DNA of 64,000 bases from Leptospira haakeii (GTDB lineage: Bacteria > Spirochaetota > Leptospiria > Leptospirales > Leptospiraceae), in the NCBI RefSeq assembly GCF_002812045.1, contig NZ_NPEG01000003.1, positions 62,001 to 126,000 on the forward strand. Reading direction: 5' to 3'. Positions 52,239 through 60,608 of the stretch are shown piece by piece (position 1 is the first letter of the stretch; each line of letters starts with the position of its first letter). Under the pieces are notes generated by a model. The model was not told where the DNA came from, did no database searches, and saw nothing but the letters and a program-made list of their open reading frames with translations. A program made the translations under genes and the position numbers.

Positions 52239-53420
52239 TTACAAGCCACTTACGATCGTAAACACTTCATTGAACACATTATTAAAATGTGTTTTCACTG
52301 TGGTGAGTCCACCGCCTGTTCCACCTTCATTCCTAAAGGACATTTGAGAATGGTCCATATTGCTAACAGTATATGCATTCGCGATTAACGGTCGATTATT
52401 CAAACGTGCGGAAGCTAAAGGAACAATACCATCGGAGTTAGTAAAAGGTGGTGTCCCAGCTGTAATCACGGTACATGCAGCTCGATAGGTAGTAGCATGT
52501 TCAGTATCGCTACAATTTCCTGAACCCATATCTCCTCCATATACGGTTGTGATGGAGTCCTTGGAAGTATTTGCGATCATACTTTCTAAGAAAAAATTAA
52601 ATGCTTGGTTGGTTCCATCTGTGATAGGAGGACTAATCGCAGTCACACCTGCACTGAGTCCGTTCGTATAAGCAAGACCTTGTCCACCGGGAGTGTCCGT
52701 CATAAACTTAATAATAGTTCCGATGGAGCTTAAATTTCCAGTGTATTGTGGAGAAGAGTAGGGAGATCCATAGTATGGAGTTCCTAAACTTACGATATGA
52801 TCTATCACATCCTTAGTATTATTCGCATGCTGGATTGCAGCTCTGGAAACTAATCCTCCCATGGAGTGAGCTACAACAACGACTTTGTCGGAAGAACTAA
52901 ACGCTGCATTTAAAGAATCTATAAACCTTCTTCCGTTTATTTCGATATAATCGGAGGTCCTATATGTGAAAACATAGATCTCAAAAGTATCATATACACT
53001 CGAGGAATAACCGGCAGGAAGACCCGTTGTCTGAGTGATAAATGCAAGACCTTGGTTCCAGGTCCCGAGTAAGTTTGCCACCTTCTTATTAAAATCAGTA
53101 GGAAGATCTGTTTGTCTTTCCGCAAAGTCCCATCCGTGAATCAGAACGATTTTTGCTTTGGAATTATCCCGCTGAAAATATGGATCTTGGAAATATAGGG
53201 GAGAAAGGCTACCTACCGCCATATTCGGGAATACAGTGGAAAATTTATATAAGGCATGATTCTGTTCTGCAAAATAACTCGAGACAATATAATCCTTAAG
53301 TTGATCCGCTAGCGATTTGTTGTCGGGAGGAGTGATCCTATCTTGAACGTAATCACAGTTTGCAAAGGATAGAAGTGTGAAAAATAAAACGAGAGTTCGG
53401 AAAGATAAAAACCTTTTCAT
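52239..53420 (-). CDS. Lipoprotein triacylglycerol lipase-like hydrolase
   Basis: 393 residues. The signal peptide ends in LLSFANC (C22), the spirochaetal lipobox. The hydrolase core has the oxyanion motif VLIHGWDFA, the nucleophile elbow VVAHSMGGLVSRAA, an acidic site in TNSDGIVPLASARL and a late His in NMDHSQMS, so the full triad is there. Like other lipase/palmitoyl-thioesterase-fold proteins it probably cleaves lipid esters at the cell surface. It has two Cys near CSDTEHATTYRAAC that may form a disulfide. A perfect palindrome lies 50-70 bases upstream of its start. Confidence 0.85.
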   Translation of the reverse strand: MKRFLSFRTLVLFFTLLSFANCDYVQDRITPPDNKSLADQLKDYIVSSYFAEQNHALYKFSTVFPNMAVGSLSPLYFQDPYFQRDNSKAKIVLIHGWDFAERQTDLPTDFNKKVANLLGTWNQGLAFITQTTGLPAGYSSSVYDTFEIYVFTYRTSDYIEINGRRFIDSLNAAFSSSDKVVVVAHSMGGLVSRAAIQHANNTKDVIDHIVSLGTPYYGSPYSSPQYTGNLSSIGTIIKFMTDTPGGQGLAYTNGLSAGVTAISPPITDGTNQAFNFFLESMIANTSKDSITTVYGGDMGSGNCSDTEHATTYRAACTVITAGTPPFTNSDGIVPLASARLNNRPLIANAYTVSNMDHSQMSFRNEGGTGGGLTTVKTHFNNVFNEVFTIVSGL

Positions 53421-53469
53421 ACTAATGGAGAAAGTTTGGTATCAATCCTGAAAAACCGCAAGCTAGAAT

Positions 53470-53490
53470 TTAATGAATGTCCTTCATTAA
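53470..53490 (-). promoter_or_regulatory. Palindromic candidate operator upstream of the lipase gene
   Basis: TTAATGAA (53470-53477) and TTCATTAA (53483-53490) are perfect inverted repeats around five bases. The site lies 50-70 bases upstream of the lipase start, where a promoter would be, and is a typical shape for a dimeric repressor such as a TetR-type protein. It also lies beyond the rlmB stop, so it could be a weak terminator instead. Confidence 0.4.
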
Positions 53491-53527
53491 TATCGTAACA
53501 GAAAGGAAATAAATGTTTGAATACGAT

Positions 53528-54271
53528 TTACTTCGGTCGGTTTTTCAAACGATCCAGTACAATCCCTGTGGCAACTGTCACATTTAGAGAGGAGATATGG
53601 CCATGAAGTGGGATACGAACTGTAAAATCCGATTTTTCCATTAAGATCCTTTTTAGACCTTCTCCTTCATTTCCCATTAGGATCACTAACTCTTTCCAGG
53701 GAGGGATTTTGGACCAATCTTCCGTTCCTTTGTCAGAAGTGGAAACCACCCAAAAATTTCGTTTTTGCAATTTTTCTAATATTTGTGCGAGGTTCCCGAC
53801 TTTAAAAACATTTAAATATGCGAGTGCACCGGAAGCCACCTTTTCGACTGCAGGTGTGATACCGGAAGAATCTCGATCAGGGATAAGGACTGTTTCTACT
53901 CCGAAACATTCCGCCGTTCTTAAAATATTTCCAAGGTTTCCCGGATCTTGGATACGATCCAAAACAAGAATTGGGCCCTTACAATCTTCCAGATGAGAAT
54001 CGAATGATTTTTTATCTCCAGAGTGGAGTTGTATTCTAAGTGCAAGAACACCCTGGTGATTTACACCGGGAGCCATTTTGTCTAATTTACTCGGAGATGC
54101 TTCTTTGATCAGGAGTTTGTCCCCTAACTCGGAAAGAATTTCTTCTAATTCTTTTTTAGCGCCGGAAGTTAGCCAAATTTCTTGGAAGGAAAGTTCTGAA
54201 CCTTTTTCGAGATGTCTTTCCAGAATTTCTCGGATATTCCTTCTTCCGTAGATATAATCCTGGCGGCTCAT
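53528..54271 (-). CDS. rlmB: 23S rRNA (guanosine-2'-O)-methyltransferase RlmB / TrmH-family
   Basis: 247 residues. An N-terminal substrate-binding domain (with YGRRNIREILERH) leads into a SPOUT methyltransferase domain with the three TrmH motifs: VLDRIQDPGNLGNILRTAECFG, GNEGEGL and IPLHGHISSLNVTVA. It transfers a methyl group to the ribose of an rRNA (RlmB-type) or tRNA guanosine; the exact target is inferred from its neighbourhood and length. Its ATG overlaps the cysS stop by four bases. A cysS-rlmB order is common in bacteria. Confidence 0.9.
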   Translation of the reverse strand: MSRQDYIYGRRNIREILERHLEKGSELSFQEIWLTSGAKKELEEILSELGDKLLIKEASPSKLDKMAPGVNHQGVLALRIQLHSGDKKSFDSHLEDCKGPILVLDRIQDPGNLGNILRTAECFGVETVLIPDRDSSGITPAVEKVASGALAYLNVFKVGNLAQILEKLQKRNFWVVSTSDKGTEDWSKIPPWKELVILMGNEGEGLKRILMEKSDFTVRIPLHGHISSLNVTVATGIVLDRLKNRPK

Positions 54272-55677
54272 TTTCTTTTCCAGCGAAGACCTTCTTTGGT
54301 GTCTTCGATTATGATCCCTAGTTCGTTCAATTTATCCCTAAGTCTGTCAGATTCCGCAAAGTTTTTATTTTTGCGTGCTTCCTGCCTTTGTCTTACGAGT
54401 TCATCTATCTCAGAGTCTAAAACTTCTACTTTTCTTTCGAAACTTAAAACTCCTAAGATAGAATCTATTTTATAAAACAATTCCAATCTTTGGATGATCT
54501 CGTTTTCATTCGGTGAGTTTTGGTCCAGATATTGATTTGAATCTTTTACCAATTCAAAAACGGATGCCAGAAATTTAGAAATATTCAGATCATCTGCGAG
54601 ACTTTCCAAAAACTCATTCCAGGTTTCCGTATCTACCTTCTCTTTAGGTTGGAATGTTTTTCCCGACTTAGATAATTCTTCTAATAATCGATTGATGCAG
54701 TTTTGGATCTTAGAGACCGACTGAGCTGCTTCTTCTAATCTTTCTTTAGTGAAATTTAATTTACTTCTATAATGTGCGGAGAGTAGAAGGAACCGGATAT
54801 TTCTTGGTTCAGCCCCTTCTTTTATCAAATCCCTCAAGGTGAAAAAGTTTCCCTTGGACTTGGCCATTTTCTCTCCGTTCACTAGTAGATGTTCAGAGTG
54901 TAGCCAATATTTTACGAAAGATTCTTCTGGATAAGCCCCTTCACTTTGGGCGATTTCATTTTCATGGTGGGGGAAGGTGAGGTCCACACCTCCGGTATGT
55001 ATATCTACTCCGGACCCATATACATCACGCACCATTGCAGAACATTCTAAATGCCAGCCCGGTCTTCCGGAACCTATCTCTGTTTCCCAAGAAGGTTCCC
55101 CATCTTGTTTCGGGAATTTCCAAAGAACAAAGTCTCTTACATCGTCTTTGTCATATTCGTCGGTATCGTAACGAGTACCTGTTTTCATCCCGCTTATATC
55201 AATTTTGGAAAGTTTTCCGTAATTTTTGAATTTGGAAATGGAATAATACAAACTGCCGTCTTTTTCATAGACTAATCCCTGGTTTTGAAGATGTTTGATG
55301 ATCTCCACCATAGAAGGAATAGAATCGGTTGCCCTAGGATAATGTTCTAATTTTTGAATATTCAAAGATTCTAAATCATCTTGGAATGCCTTGACCCATG
55401 GTTCGGTAAATTCCCTAATTCCTTTACCTTGTGCTAATGATTCTCGGATGATCTTATCGTCAATGTCAGTGATATTCATTGTCATATCCGGTTTATAACC
55501 GAATGCAACAAGAGCACGTCTAAGAAGATCTACGAATAAGAATGCGCGCAGATTTCCGAGGTGGGCAAAATTATAAACTGTAGGTCCACAGGAATATACT
55601 CTAACCCTGTCTGGAAACTCAGGGCGAAATACTTCTTTGTTTCCGCTAAGAGAATTATGAAAACGGATTTCTTTCAT
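54268..55677 (-). CDS. cysS: Cysteinyl-tRNA synthetase
   Basis: 469 residues. The class I signatures are seen: YSCGPTVYNFAHLGNLRAF (HIGH-like HLGN and first zinc Cys), zinc ligands in WHLECSAM and TFPHHENEIAQSE, and the KMSKS-like KMAKSKGNF. The C-terminal helical domain (DALR) closes the protein. It charges tRNA(Cys) with cysteine. The length is normal. Its start overlaps the stop of the pseudoesterase by four bases and its stop overlaps the rlmB start, so the three genes are translated together. Confidence 0.97.
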   Translation of the reverse strand: MKEIRFHNSLSGNKEVFRPEFPDRVRVYSCGPTVYNFAHLGNLRAFLFVDLLRRALVAFGYKPDMTMNITDIDDKIIRESLAQGKGIREFTEPWVKAFQDDLESLNIQKLEHYPRATDSIPSMVEIIKHLQNQGLVYEKDGSLYYSISKFKNYGKLSKIDISGMKTGTRYDTDEYDKDDVRDFVLWKFPKQDGEPSWETEIGSGRPGWHLECSAMVRDVYGSGVDIHTGGVDLTFPHHENEIAQSEGAYPEESFVKYWLHSEHLLVNGEKMAKSKGNFFTLRDLIKEGAEPRNIRFLLLSAHYRSKLNFTKERLEEAAQSVSKIQNCINRLLEELSKSGKTFQPKEKVDTETWNEFLESLADDLNISKFLASVFELVKDSNQYLDQNSPNENEIIQRLELFYKIDSILGVLSFERKVEVLDSEIDELVRQRQEARKNKNFAESDRLRDKLNELGIIIEDTKEGLRWKRK

Positions 55678-56639
55678 TCAGGGAACAGGATCTCTTTCGA
55701 GAATTCCAAATTGGCCAAATTCTGTTTGTCCCCTGCGATACCTGCTTCGTTTCCTTCTGTAGGGTATACTTGCATTCTTTTATCGCAGACTAAATGATTG
55801 AATAATGCGAATACAGACTTAGGATGAGAAACTTTATCGTCCATCCCGACTGAAACTAGAGTAGGGATCTTGATCTTTTTGGAAAAATTCAAACTATCAA
55901 AATAAGAAAGGTTCTTTTTTACTTGGGCTTTTTTGGATTTTGCATTAGAGATCTGTTCTGAAACTTCTTTGGACCAGCTTGTTCCCAATTTTAATTGGGT
56001 ATCATCTACATGGCAAAAATTAGGAGTTTCTAATATAAGTGCTTTTACTCTCGGAGAATTCGCAGCACCGAATAATGCCATAGAGGCACCGATACCTTTT
56101 CCAGCCAGGATGATCTTATCTCCATCAATCCCATCAGTGAGTCTTAGAAATTCGATCGTGCGGATCACATCTAAATAATTTGCTTTTAAGAAGAAGGATT
56201 CTTTCGCCTCTAATCCCTTTCTGTAATAGCCAGGAGTCCAATCGGGATCAGGAATTTCTCCTTCTTTCAGAACCGGACGGATGAGCTGTGTTCCATGACC
56301 TCTTAGGTCGAGGATGAGTTGTGCTACTCCAGCTTCTGTTAATCCCTTAATAATTTGAGGTCTGTCTTTTGCATAATCATGAAAATAGACAAGAACTGGA
56401 AGATCCCCTCTTTTTCTTGGGATCACCAAACTTCCGGTAAGTGTTGCGTTCCCATAAGATTGGAAAGAAATATCGTAGATGGTTTCTTTTAAGATAGTCC
56501 CTTTGAGTAGGGCCTTGGTTTGGTTTTTAACCGGAAAACCTTTGAGTTCTCGGATCGACTCCGCCCAAAAATCGTCCAAATCCGCTGGAGGTGAGAAGGG
56601 TGGATAGGTCTGGAAGCACTCGTCGAAACTGATAGCCAT
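55674..56639 (-). CDS. Acetyl-xylan-esterase-family protein lacking its catalytic Ser and His
   Basis: 321 residues, close in layout to the AXE1/cephalosporin-deacetylase family (PPADLDDFWAESIREL at the start, GHGTQLIRP in the middle). At the nucleophile elbow, where the family has G-x-S-x-G, this protein has G-K-G-I-G (G182 in place of Ser; positions 180-184). The acid D268 (VGMDDKVSHP) is kept, but in YPTEGNEAG the usual His is N297. With neither Ser nor His it should not be an esterase of the usual kind; a binding or regulatory role is more likely. It lies between folD (16 bases upstream) and cysS (four-base overlap). The frame is intact, so it is kept as a gene. Confidence 0.85.
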   Translation of the reverse strand: MAISFDECFQTYPPFSPPADLDDFWAESIRELKGFPVKNQTKALLKGTILKETIYDISFQSYGNATLTGSLVIPRKRGDLPVLVYFHDYAKDRPQIIKGLTEAGVAQLILDLRGHGTQLIRPVLKEGEIPDPDWTPGYYRKGLEAKESFFLKANYLDVIRTIEFLRLTDGIDGDKIILAGKGIGASMALFGAANSPRVKALILETPNFCHVDDTQLKLGTSWSKEVSEQISNAKSKKAQVKKNLSYFDSLNFSKKIKIPTLVSVGMDDKVSHPKSVFALFNHLVCDKRMQVYPTEGNEAGIAGDKQNLANLEFSKEILFPE

Positions 56640-56655
56640 CAGAGATACATCGTTT

Positions 56656-57510
56656 TCATTTCAACGGGGGTGTAAAGTGATCTTTTGCAGAATACAATGT
56701 CTGCAGAAGAAGGACCGAAATTGTCATAGGTCCTACACCTCCCGGAACCGGAGTATAATGAGAGGATTTTTCCCAGGCCTTGGAAATTTCAATATCTCCT
56801 ACGTTTCCTGCGTTATATCCGGCATCCAATAATACTGCGCCAGGTTTAATCCAATCGGATTTGATAAATTCAGGTTTTCCTACAGCGCCGACTACGATGT
56901 CGGCTTGGGAAACGATTTCCGGTAAGTTTTGGGTTCTGGAATGGCAGAGGGTGACGGTTGCGTTCATTTCTGTGAGAAGCATCGCCATAGGTTTTCCCAA
57001 AATAGGAGAACGTCCTACAACCACCGCTCTTTTTCCAGCAGGATCAATCCCATATTCTTTTAAAAGAAGGACCATACCGTATGGAGTGCAAGGAAGATAG
57101 GTTTCCACTCCCATGGACAATTTCCCGAAGGATAATGTAGTAACTCCGTCCACATCCTTTTTCAAATCTATCCGATCGAATGCTGCTCTTTCGTCTATTT
57201 GAGGAGGGGTAGGATGCTGTAGTAGAATTCCGTGGGTATCTGGATCTGAGTTTAGGCGATCAATGACTGCAAGTAATTCCTGGGTGGTCGTCGTTTCAGG
57301 AAGTTCAATTTTTTCGGAGATCATTCCCACCGCGTGACAGGACTTGACTTTCATATTTACGTAAGTGGCAGAAGCAGGATCGCTTCCGACCAGGATCGTT
57401 GCGAGTTTCGGGGGCTTTTTCCCGGAAGCCGTAAGAGTTTTGATCTCTTCGGCGATAGAATCTTTTATCTTTTGAGAAAGTTTTTTGCCATCCAGTAAAA
57501 TCGCAGTCAT
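56656..57510 (-). CDS. folD: Methylenetetrahydrofolate dehydrogenase / methenyltetrahydrofolate cyclohydrolase
   Basis: 284 residues; catalyses two steps that interconvert folate one-carbon units. Family marks: SDPASATYVNMKVKSCHAVG (with the catalytic Lys), DGILLQHPTPPQID and the NADP-binding GRSPILGKPMAMLL, followed by ATVTLCHSRT and TPVPGGVGPMTISVL. All are complete and length is normal. It is divergent from asnS with 79 bases between starts, and it heads the leftward folD-pseudoesterase-cysS-rlmB operon. Confidence 0.97.
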   Translation of the reverse strand: MTAILLDGKKLSQKIKDSIAEEIKTLTASGKKPPKLATILVGSDPASATYVNMKVKSCHAVGMISEKIELPETTTTQELLAVIDRLNSDPDTHGILLQHPTPPQIDERAAFDRIDLKKDVDGVTTLSFGKLSMGVETYLPCTPYGMVLLLKEYGIDPAGKRAVVVGRSPILGKPMAMLLTEMNATVTLCHSRTQNLPEIVSQADIVVGAVGKPEFIKSDWIKPGAVLLDAGYNAGNVGDIEISKAWEKSSHYTPVPGGVGPMTISVLLLQTLYSAKDHFTPPLK

Positions 57511-57589
57511 GGGTTCAGGATTTAGCTTTAGGTCCCAATGTCATTCGAAATAATCCTTTTCAGTCGGGTAGAATGCTTAAAATAGGATC

Positions 57590-58897
57590 ATGTCCGAAGT
57601 TTCTACCATTGACCTAAATCGTTTGCCGGAACATGTAAACCAGACCGTACGAATCCAAGGTTGGGTTCACGGTTTGAGAGGATCTAACGCCAGACAATTT
57701 TTAAGTCTGAGAAATTCCGGAAAAATCTTACAAGTGCTCGCAGAAAAAGAAATTTTGGGAGAAGATCTGTTTTCCGAGATCAAACACCTTAAACAGGAAA
57801 CTTCTGTCGAGGTAATCGGTAAATTAGTGGAGAATGAAAAGTCTCCGATAGGATTTGAACTTGTACTTTCTTCTTTCAAGAAGGTAGGAGAATCAGACAA
57901 TTACCCGATCACACCTAAAGAACATGGGATAGACTTTTTACTTTCCCAAAGACATCTATGGTTACGTTCCAGTAAGCAGCTTGCAATCATAAAGGTACGA
58001 AGTGAACTTTCTTACCAGATCAGGAAATATTTTCACAGCAATCAATTCACTTTGATAGATACTCCGATCTTAACCGGTTCCATTGGAGAATCTGCCGGAA
58101 CATTATTTTCTACGGAATATTTCGATCTTGGGAATGCATATCTTGCCCAAACTGGACAATTGTACTTAGAAACTGCAATATTTGCTCATAACAAAGTATA
58201 TTGTTACGGCCCAACATTCAGAGCGGAGAAGAGTAAAACCAGAAGGCATTTAACGGAATTCTGGATGGTCGAAGCGGAAACTGCATTTCTAACACATGCA
58301 GAAAATCTAAAATTACAGGAAGATTTTGTTAAGACTGTGATCCGGGAAACTGTAAAAGCCTGCGGTCCCGAGCTGAAAGTTTTAGAAAGGGATCCTGCAC
58401 CTTTGTTGGATTATATCTCTAAACCATTTGCTCTTATCGATTATAAGGAAGCATTAGAATACCTTCAATCCCAAGGAGAAGACATCACTTGGGGGGATGA
58501 TATCAATTCTGAAAGGGAACAGATGCTTTGCCAAAAATTCGGCGGACCGGTTTTTATCCAAAAATATCCGAGAGAAGCAAAAGCATTCTATATGAAGGTC
58601 AACCCGGAGGATCCAAGAACAGTTTTGAACGCTGACTTGATCGCGCCAGACGGAGTGGGGGAGATCATTGGCGGCTCAGAAAGGGAAGAAAGTTACGAAA
58701 ATATCACTAAAAGGCTAGAAGAAGAAAACCTTCCCGTAGAATCTTACGAATGGTATTTGGAGCTTAGAAAATACGGTTCTGTTCCTCATTCAGGTTTTGG
58801 TCTCGGGACAGAAAGGCTGATCGCATGGATCTGCGGATTACAACATGTTCGAGAATGTATCCCTTATCCTCGTATGATGGAAAGATTATACCCTTAA
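57590..58897 (+). CDS. asnS: Asparaginyl-tRNA synthetase
   Basis: 435 residues. An N-terminal OB-fold (1-110, RIQGWVHGLRGSNARQFLSLR) binds the anticodon; the class II catalytic domain has motif 2 FRAEKSKTRRHLTEFWM and motif 3 FGLGTERLIAWI. The residues around FWMVEAETAF are of the Asn rather than Asp type. It charges tRNA(Asn) directly. With gatCA also present, the cell can keep the amidotransferase for Gln-tRNA. It is a single gene with a short upstream region. Confidence 0.95.
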   Translation: MSEVSTIDLNRLPEHVNQTVRIQGWVHGLRGSNARQFLSLRNSGKILQVLAEKEILGEDLFSEIKHLKQETSVEVIGKLVENEKSPIGFELVLSSFKKVGESDNYPITPKEHGIDFLLSQRHLWLRSSKQLAIIKVRSELSYQIRKYFHSNQFTLIDTPILTGSIGESAGTLFSTEYFDLGNAYLAQTGQLYLETAIFAHNKVYCYGPTFRAEKSKTRRHLTEFWMVEAETAFLTHAENLKLQEDFVKTVIRETVKACGPELKVLERDPAPLLDYISKPFALIDYKEALEYLQSQGEDITWGDDINSEREQMLCQKFGGPVFIQKYPREAKAFYMKVNPEDPRTVLNADLIAPDGVGEIIGGSEREESYENITKRLEEENLPVESYEWYLELRKYGSVPHSGFGLGTERLIAWICGLQHVRECIPYPRMMERLYP

Positions 58898-58903
58898 ATC
58901 TTG

Positions 58904-58938
58904 AGGGCTCTGCGCCTCAGCGTGAGAAAAAAAATCTA
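58904..58938. repeat. Copy of the dispersed repeat arm
   Basis: The reverse complement of this stretch runs TTTTCTCACGCTGAGGCGCA and resembles the arms of the element at 364-535 (TTTTCGCACAAAGGCACAAA) at roughly two thirds of positions, ending in the same run of A/T. It lies just after asnS. Only one arm is seen, so it may be a lone arm or a decayed copy. Confidence 0.35.
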
Positions 58939-58981
58939 GAGAAAAAGCTATATCAACCGATACCAGAAATAGAGGTATCGT

Positions 58982-59776
58982 ATGGCTAAAAGTTCCGCCC
59001 TTTCCACACAGCTTTCCTTAGAAGAGTCCGCTTGGGAACTCTTTGAAACGGGAGCGTACGAGGAAGTATCCAAACTAGCGGAGAAGAATCCGAAAAACGT
59101 GTTCTTAAATCATTTAAGAGCGGTTTGCGAATTCGAAACGGAAACGAATACTGCCAATAATTTTCCTTTAGAAGGAAAAACGGTCCTTACACCTTTGCTT
59201 GGCGCTTATCTGCATAAAGCGAAAGGAAATGCAAAAGAGGCCGCAGTATTATTTCACGAATACTTCAAGGCATCTTCCAGCCTAGTATCTTATTCTATTT
59301 TAACCACTGGGATTAAAGCATGTGAAGAAGTGGGAGCCCATAAAGCATGTGCAGATCTTATCCAAAGATATAAGGCACTCTGGACGGATGGGTATTTTTC
59401 CAAACTTGAATTTTTCTCCTTATATCATTTGAGAAAATTTGAAGAAGCTCTTAAAGTATTCAAAGAAAATTCAGAAAGCCTAAAAGAAGACAGAGATGTT
59501 CTGGCTGCTTTAGGATTATGTTTTGTTCATATTGGAAAATTCGAAGAAGCCTGTAATATTCTGGAAAAACTTCCGGGTGCAGGTGAGATCCCTTCTTTCG
59601 AAGATAAGGTGACTGAGTATTCAGACAGGATCAAAAACATCCCTAAATACGAAGCCAGAAAAAAAGAACTTTCTAGAACAGAACTTTTGGATCTGGGATA
59701 TGCGTATCTATTCTCTGAGTCTTATAAAAAAGCGGAAGAAGTTTTTACTTCTCTGGTTTCCTTAGAATCACGATAA
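58982..59776 (+). CDS. TPR-like repeat protein
   Basis: 264 residues, cytoplasmic by lack of a signal peptide. It is all helical, with TPR-like pairs such as WELFETGAYEEVSKLAEKN near the N-terminus, FSLYHLRKFEEALKVFKEN, GLCFVHIGKFEEACNILEK and GYAYLFSESYKKAEEVF at the end. TPR repeats usually bind other proteins; the partner is unknown. ATG start at 58982 follows AGAGGTATCG. Its last 32 bases overlap, tail to tail, with the convergent gene. Confidence 0.72.
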   Translation: MAKSSALSTQLSLEESAWELFETGAYEEVSKLAEKNPKNVFLNHLRAVCEFETETNTANNFPLEGKTVLTPLLGAYLHKAKGNAKEAAVLFHEYFKASSSLVSYSILTTGIKACEEVGAHKACADLIQRYKALWTDGYFSKLEFFSLYHLRKFEEALKVFKENSESLKEDRDVLAALGLCFVHIGKFEEACNILEKLPGAGEIPSFEDKVTEYSDRIKNIPKYEARKKELSRTELLDLGYAYLFSESYKKAEEVFTSLVSLESR

Positions 59777-60608
59777 CCCTTCCTTTCAAGAGGGCCTCCC
59801 TGGATTTAGGGGAGGCCAAGACCTTCTCCGCATCCTCGTTGGAGATTACAAGATCCGCTCCTAATTTTCCGGAAACACCTAAAGCTGTAGTCAAAAGAGG
59901 TTTATACCCTGCTATATCTTCTTTCATTGCGTCCTGCACTTTAGAAAAATAACGAATATATCCGTAATTGACTATGGAACTTTTTTTAACGAATAAAGGA
60001 GAATAGATCCCGACTCCGTCCTCGTCTCTGATCTCGGAAAATAAAGCAGGCACAACTTCTAAATGTCTCGCATCCACAATTAAACCTGTATAAGAATCCG
60101 CAGGATTATGGATTGGATGGGCTTCCGGAAAACTTTCGGAAGAATAGGGTAGAGTAATATGAGATAGAATTCCTTTTTTTCCCTTTAAGGAAAGAATTCC
60201 TGTAGCGATTAAATGATTTCCTTTGAATTGATTGTGAATCTCGATAGGTTCCTTCTCGTAGATCTCTTGGAAAATTTCTCGAAAGGATTCATCCTGAGCT
60301 ATTTTTTCTCTAAGAAGAAGGTTAGAATCTAATTTTAGATTTTCCATACTTCTATATAAGTATTTCTTAATCTCTTCTTTAGCGTTCTCTTTGGCGATAT
60401 TTCTGGCTTCTGTGATATTTTTTGCGGTTCCGATCTTATTATAATCTGGATCATCCGGATGGAATACAATCTTAGGAAGTTTGACTTCCACCGTTTTACT
60501 AATCTCCCCGGTTCTCCAATTTACGATCGTCTCTGTTTTGTCCTTGGATTCCCAAGCAAAAAGGGAAATTCCAGAGATGAAAAAGATTGCCAGAGTTCTA
60601 AGTTTCAT
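59745..60608 (-). CDS. Exported protein with LPP20-like region
   Basis: 287 residues. A short signal peptide (to ~18, ISLFA) is followed by a helical region (~60-130, NITEARNIAKENAKEEIKKYL), a strand-rich part, and YTGLIVDARHLEVVPALFSEI followed by RDEDG, a pattern of secreted proteins related to LPP20/FlgT-like families. The C-terminal part (LGADLVISNEDAEKVL, KGRVIVILRKP) looks like the end of such a domain. The function is unknown. It begins four bases before the DinG-like helicase gene ends, so it belongs to that operon, and it overlaps the TPR gene by 32 bases at its end. Confidence 0.7.
   Translation of the reverse strand: MKLRTLAIFFISGISLFAWESKDKTETIVNWRTGEISKTVEVKLPKIVFHPDDPDYNKIGTAKNITEARNIAKENAKEEIKKYLYRSMENLKLDSNLLLREKIAQDESFREIFQEIYEKEPIEIHNQFKGNHLIATGILSLKGKKGILSHITLPYSSESFPEAHPIHNPADSYTGLIVDARHLEVVPALFSEIRDEDGVGIYSPLFVKKSSIVNYGYIRYFSKVQDAMKEDIAGYKPLLTTALGVSGKLGADLVISNEDAEKVLASPKSREALLKGRVIVILRKPEK

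Noticed and set aside
54268..57510. The folD-cysS esterase homologue as a pseudogene
   Set aside because: The frame is whole, of normal length and coupled to its neighbours; loss of two catalytic residues alone does not make it a pseudogene.
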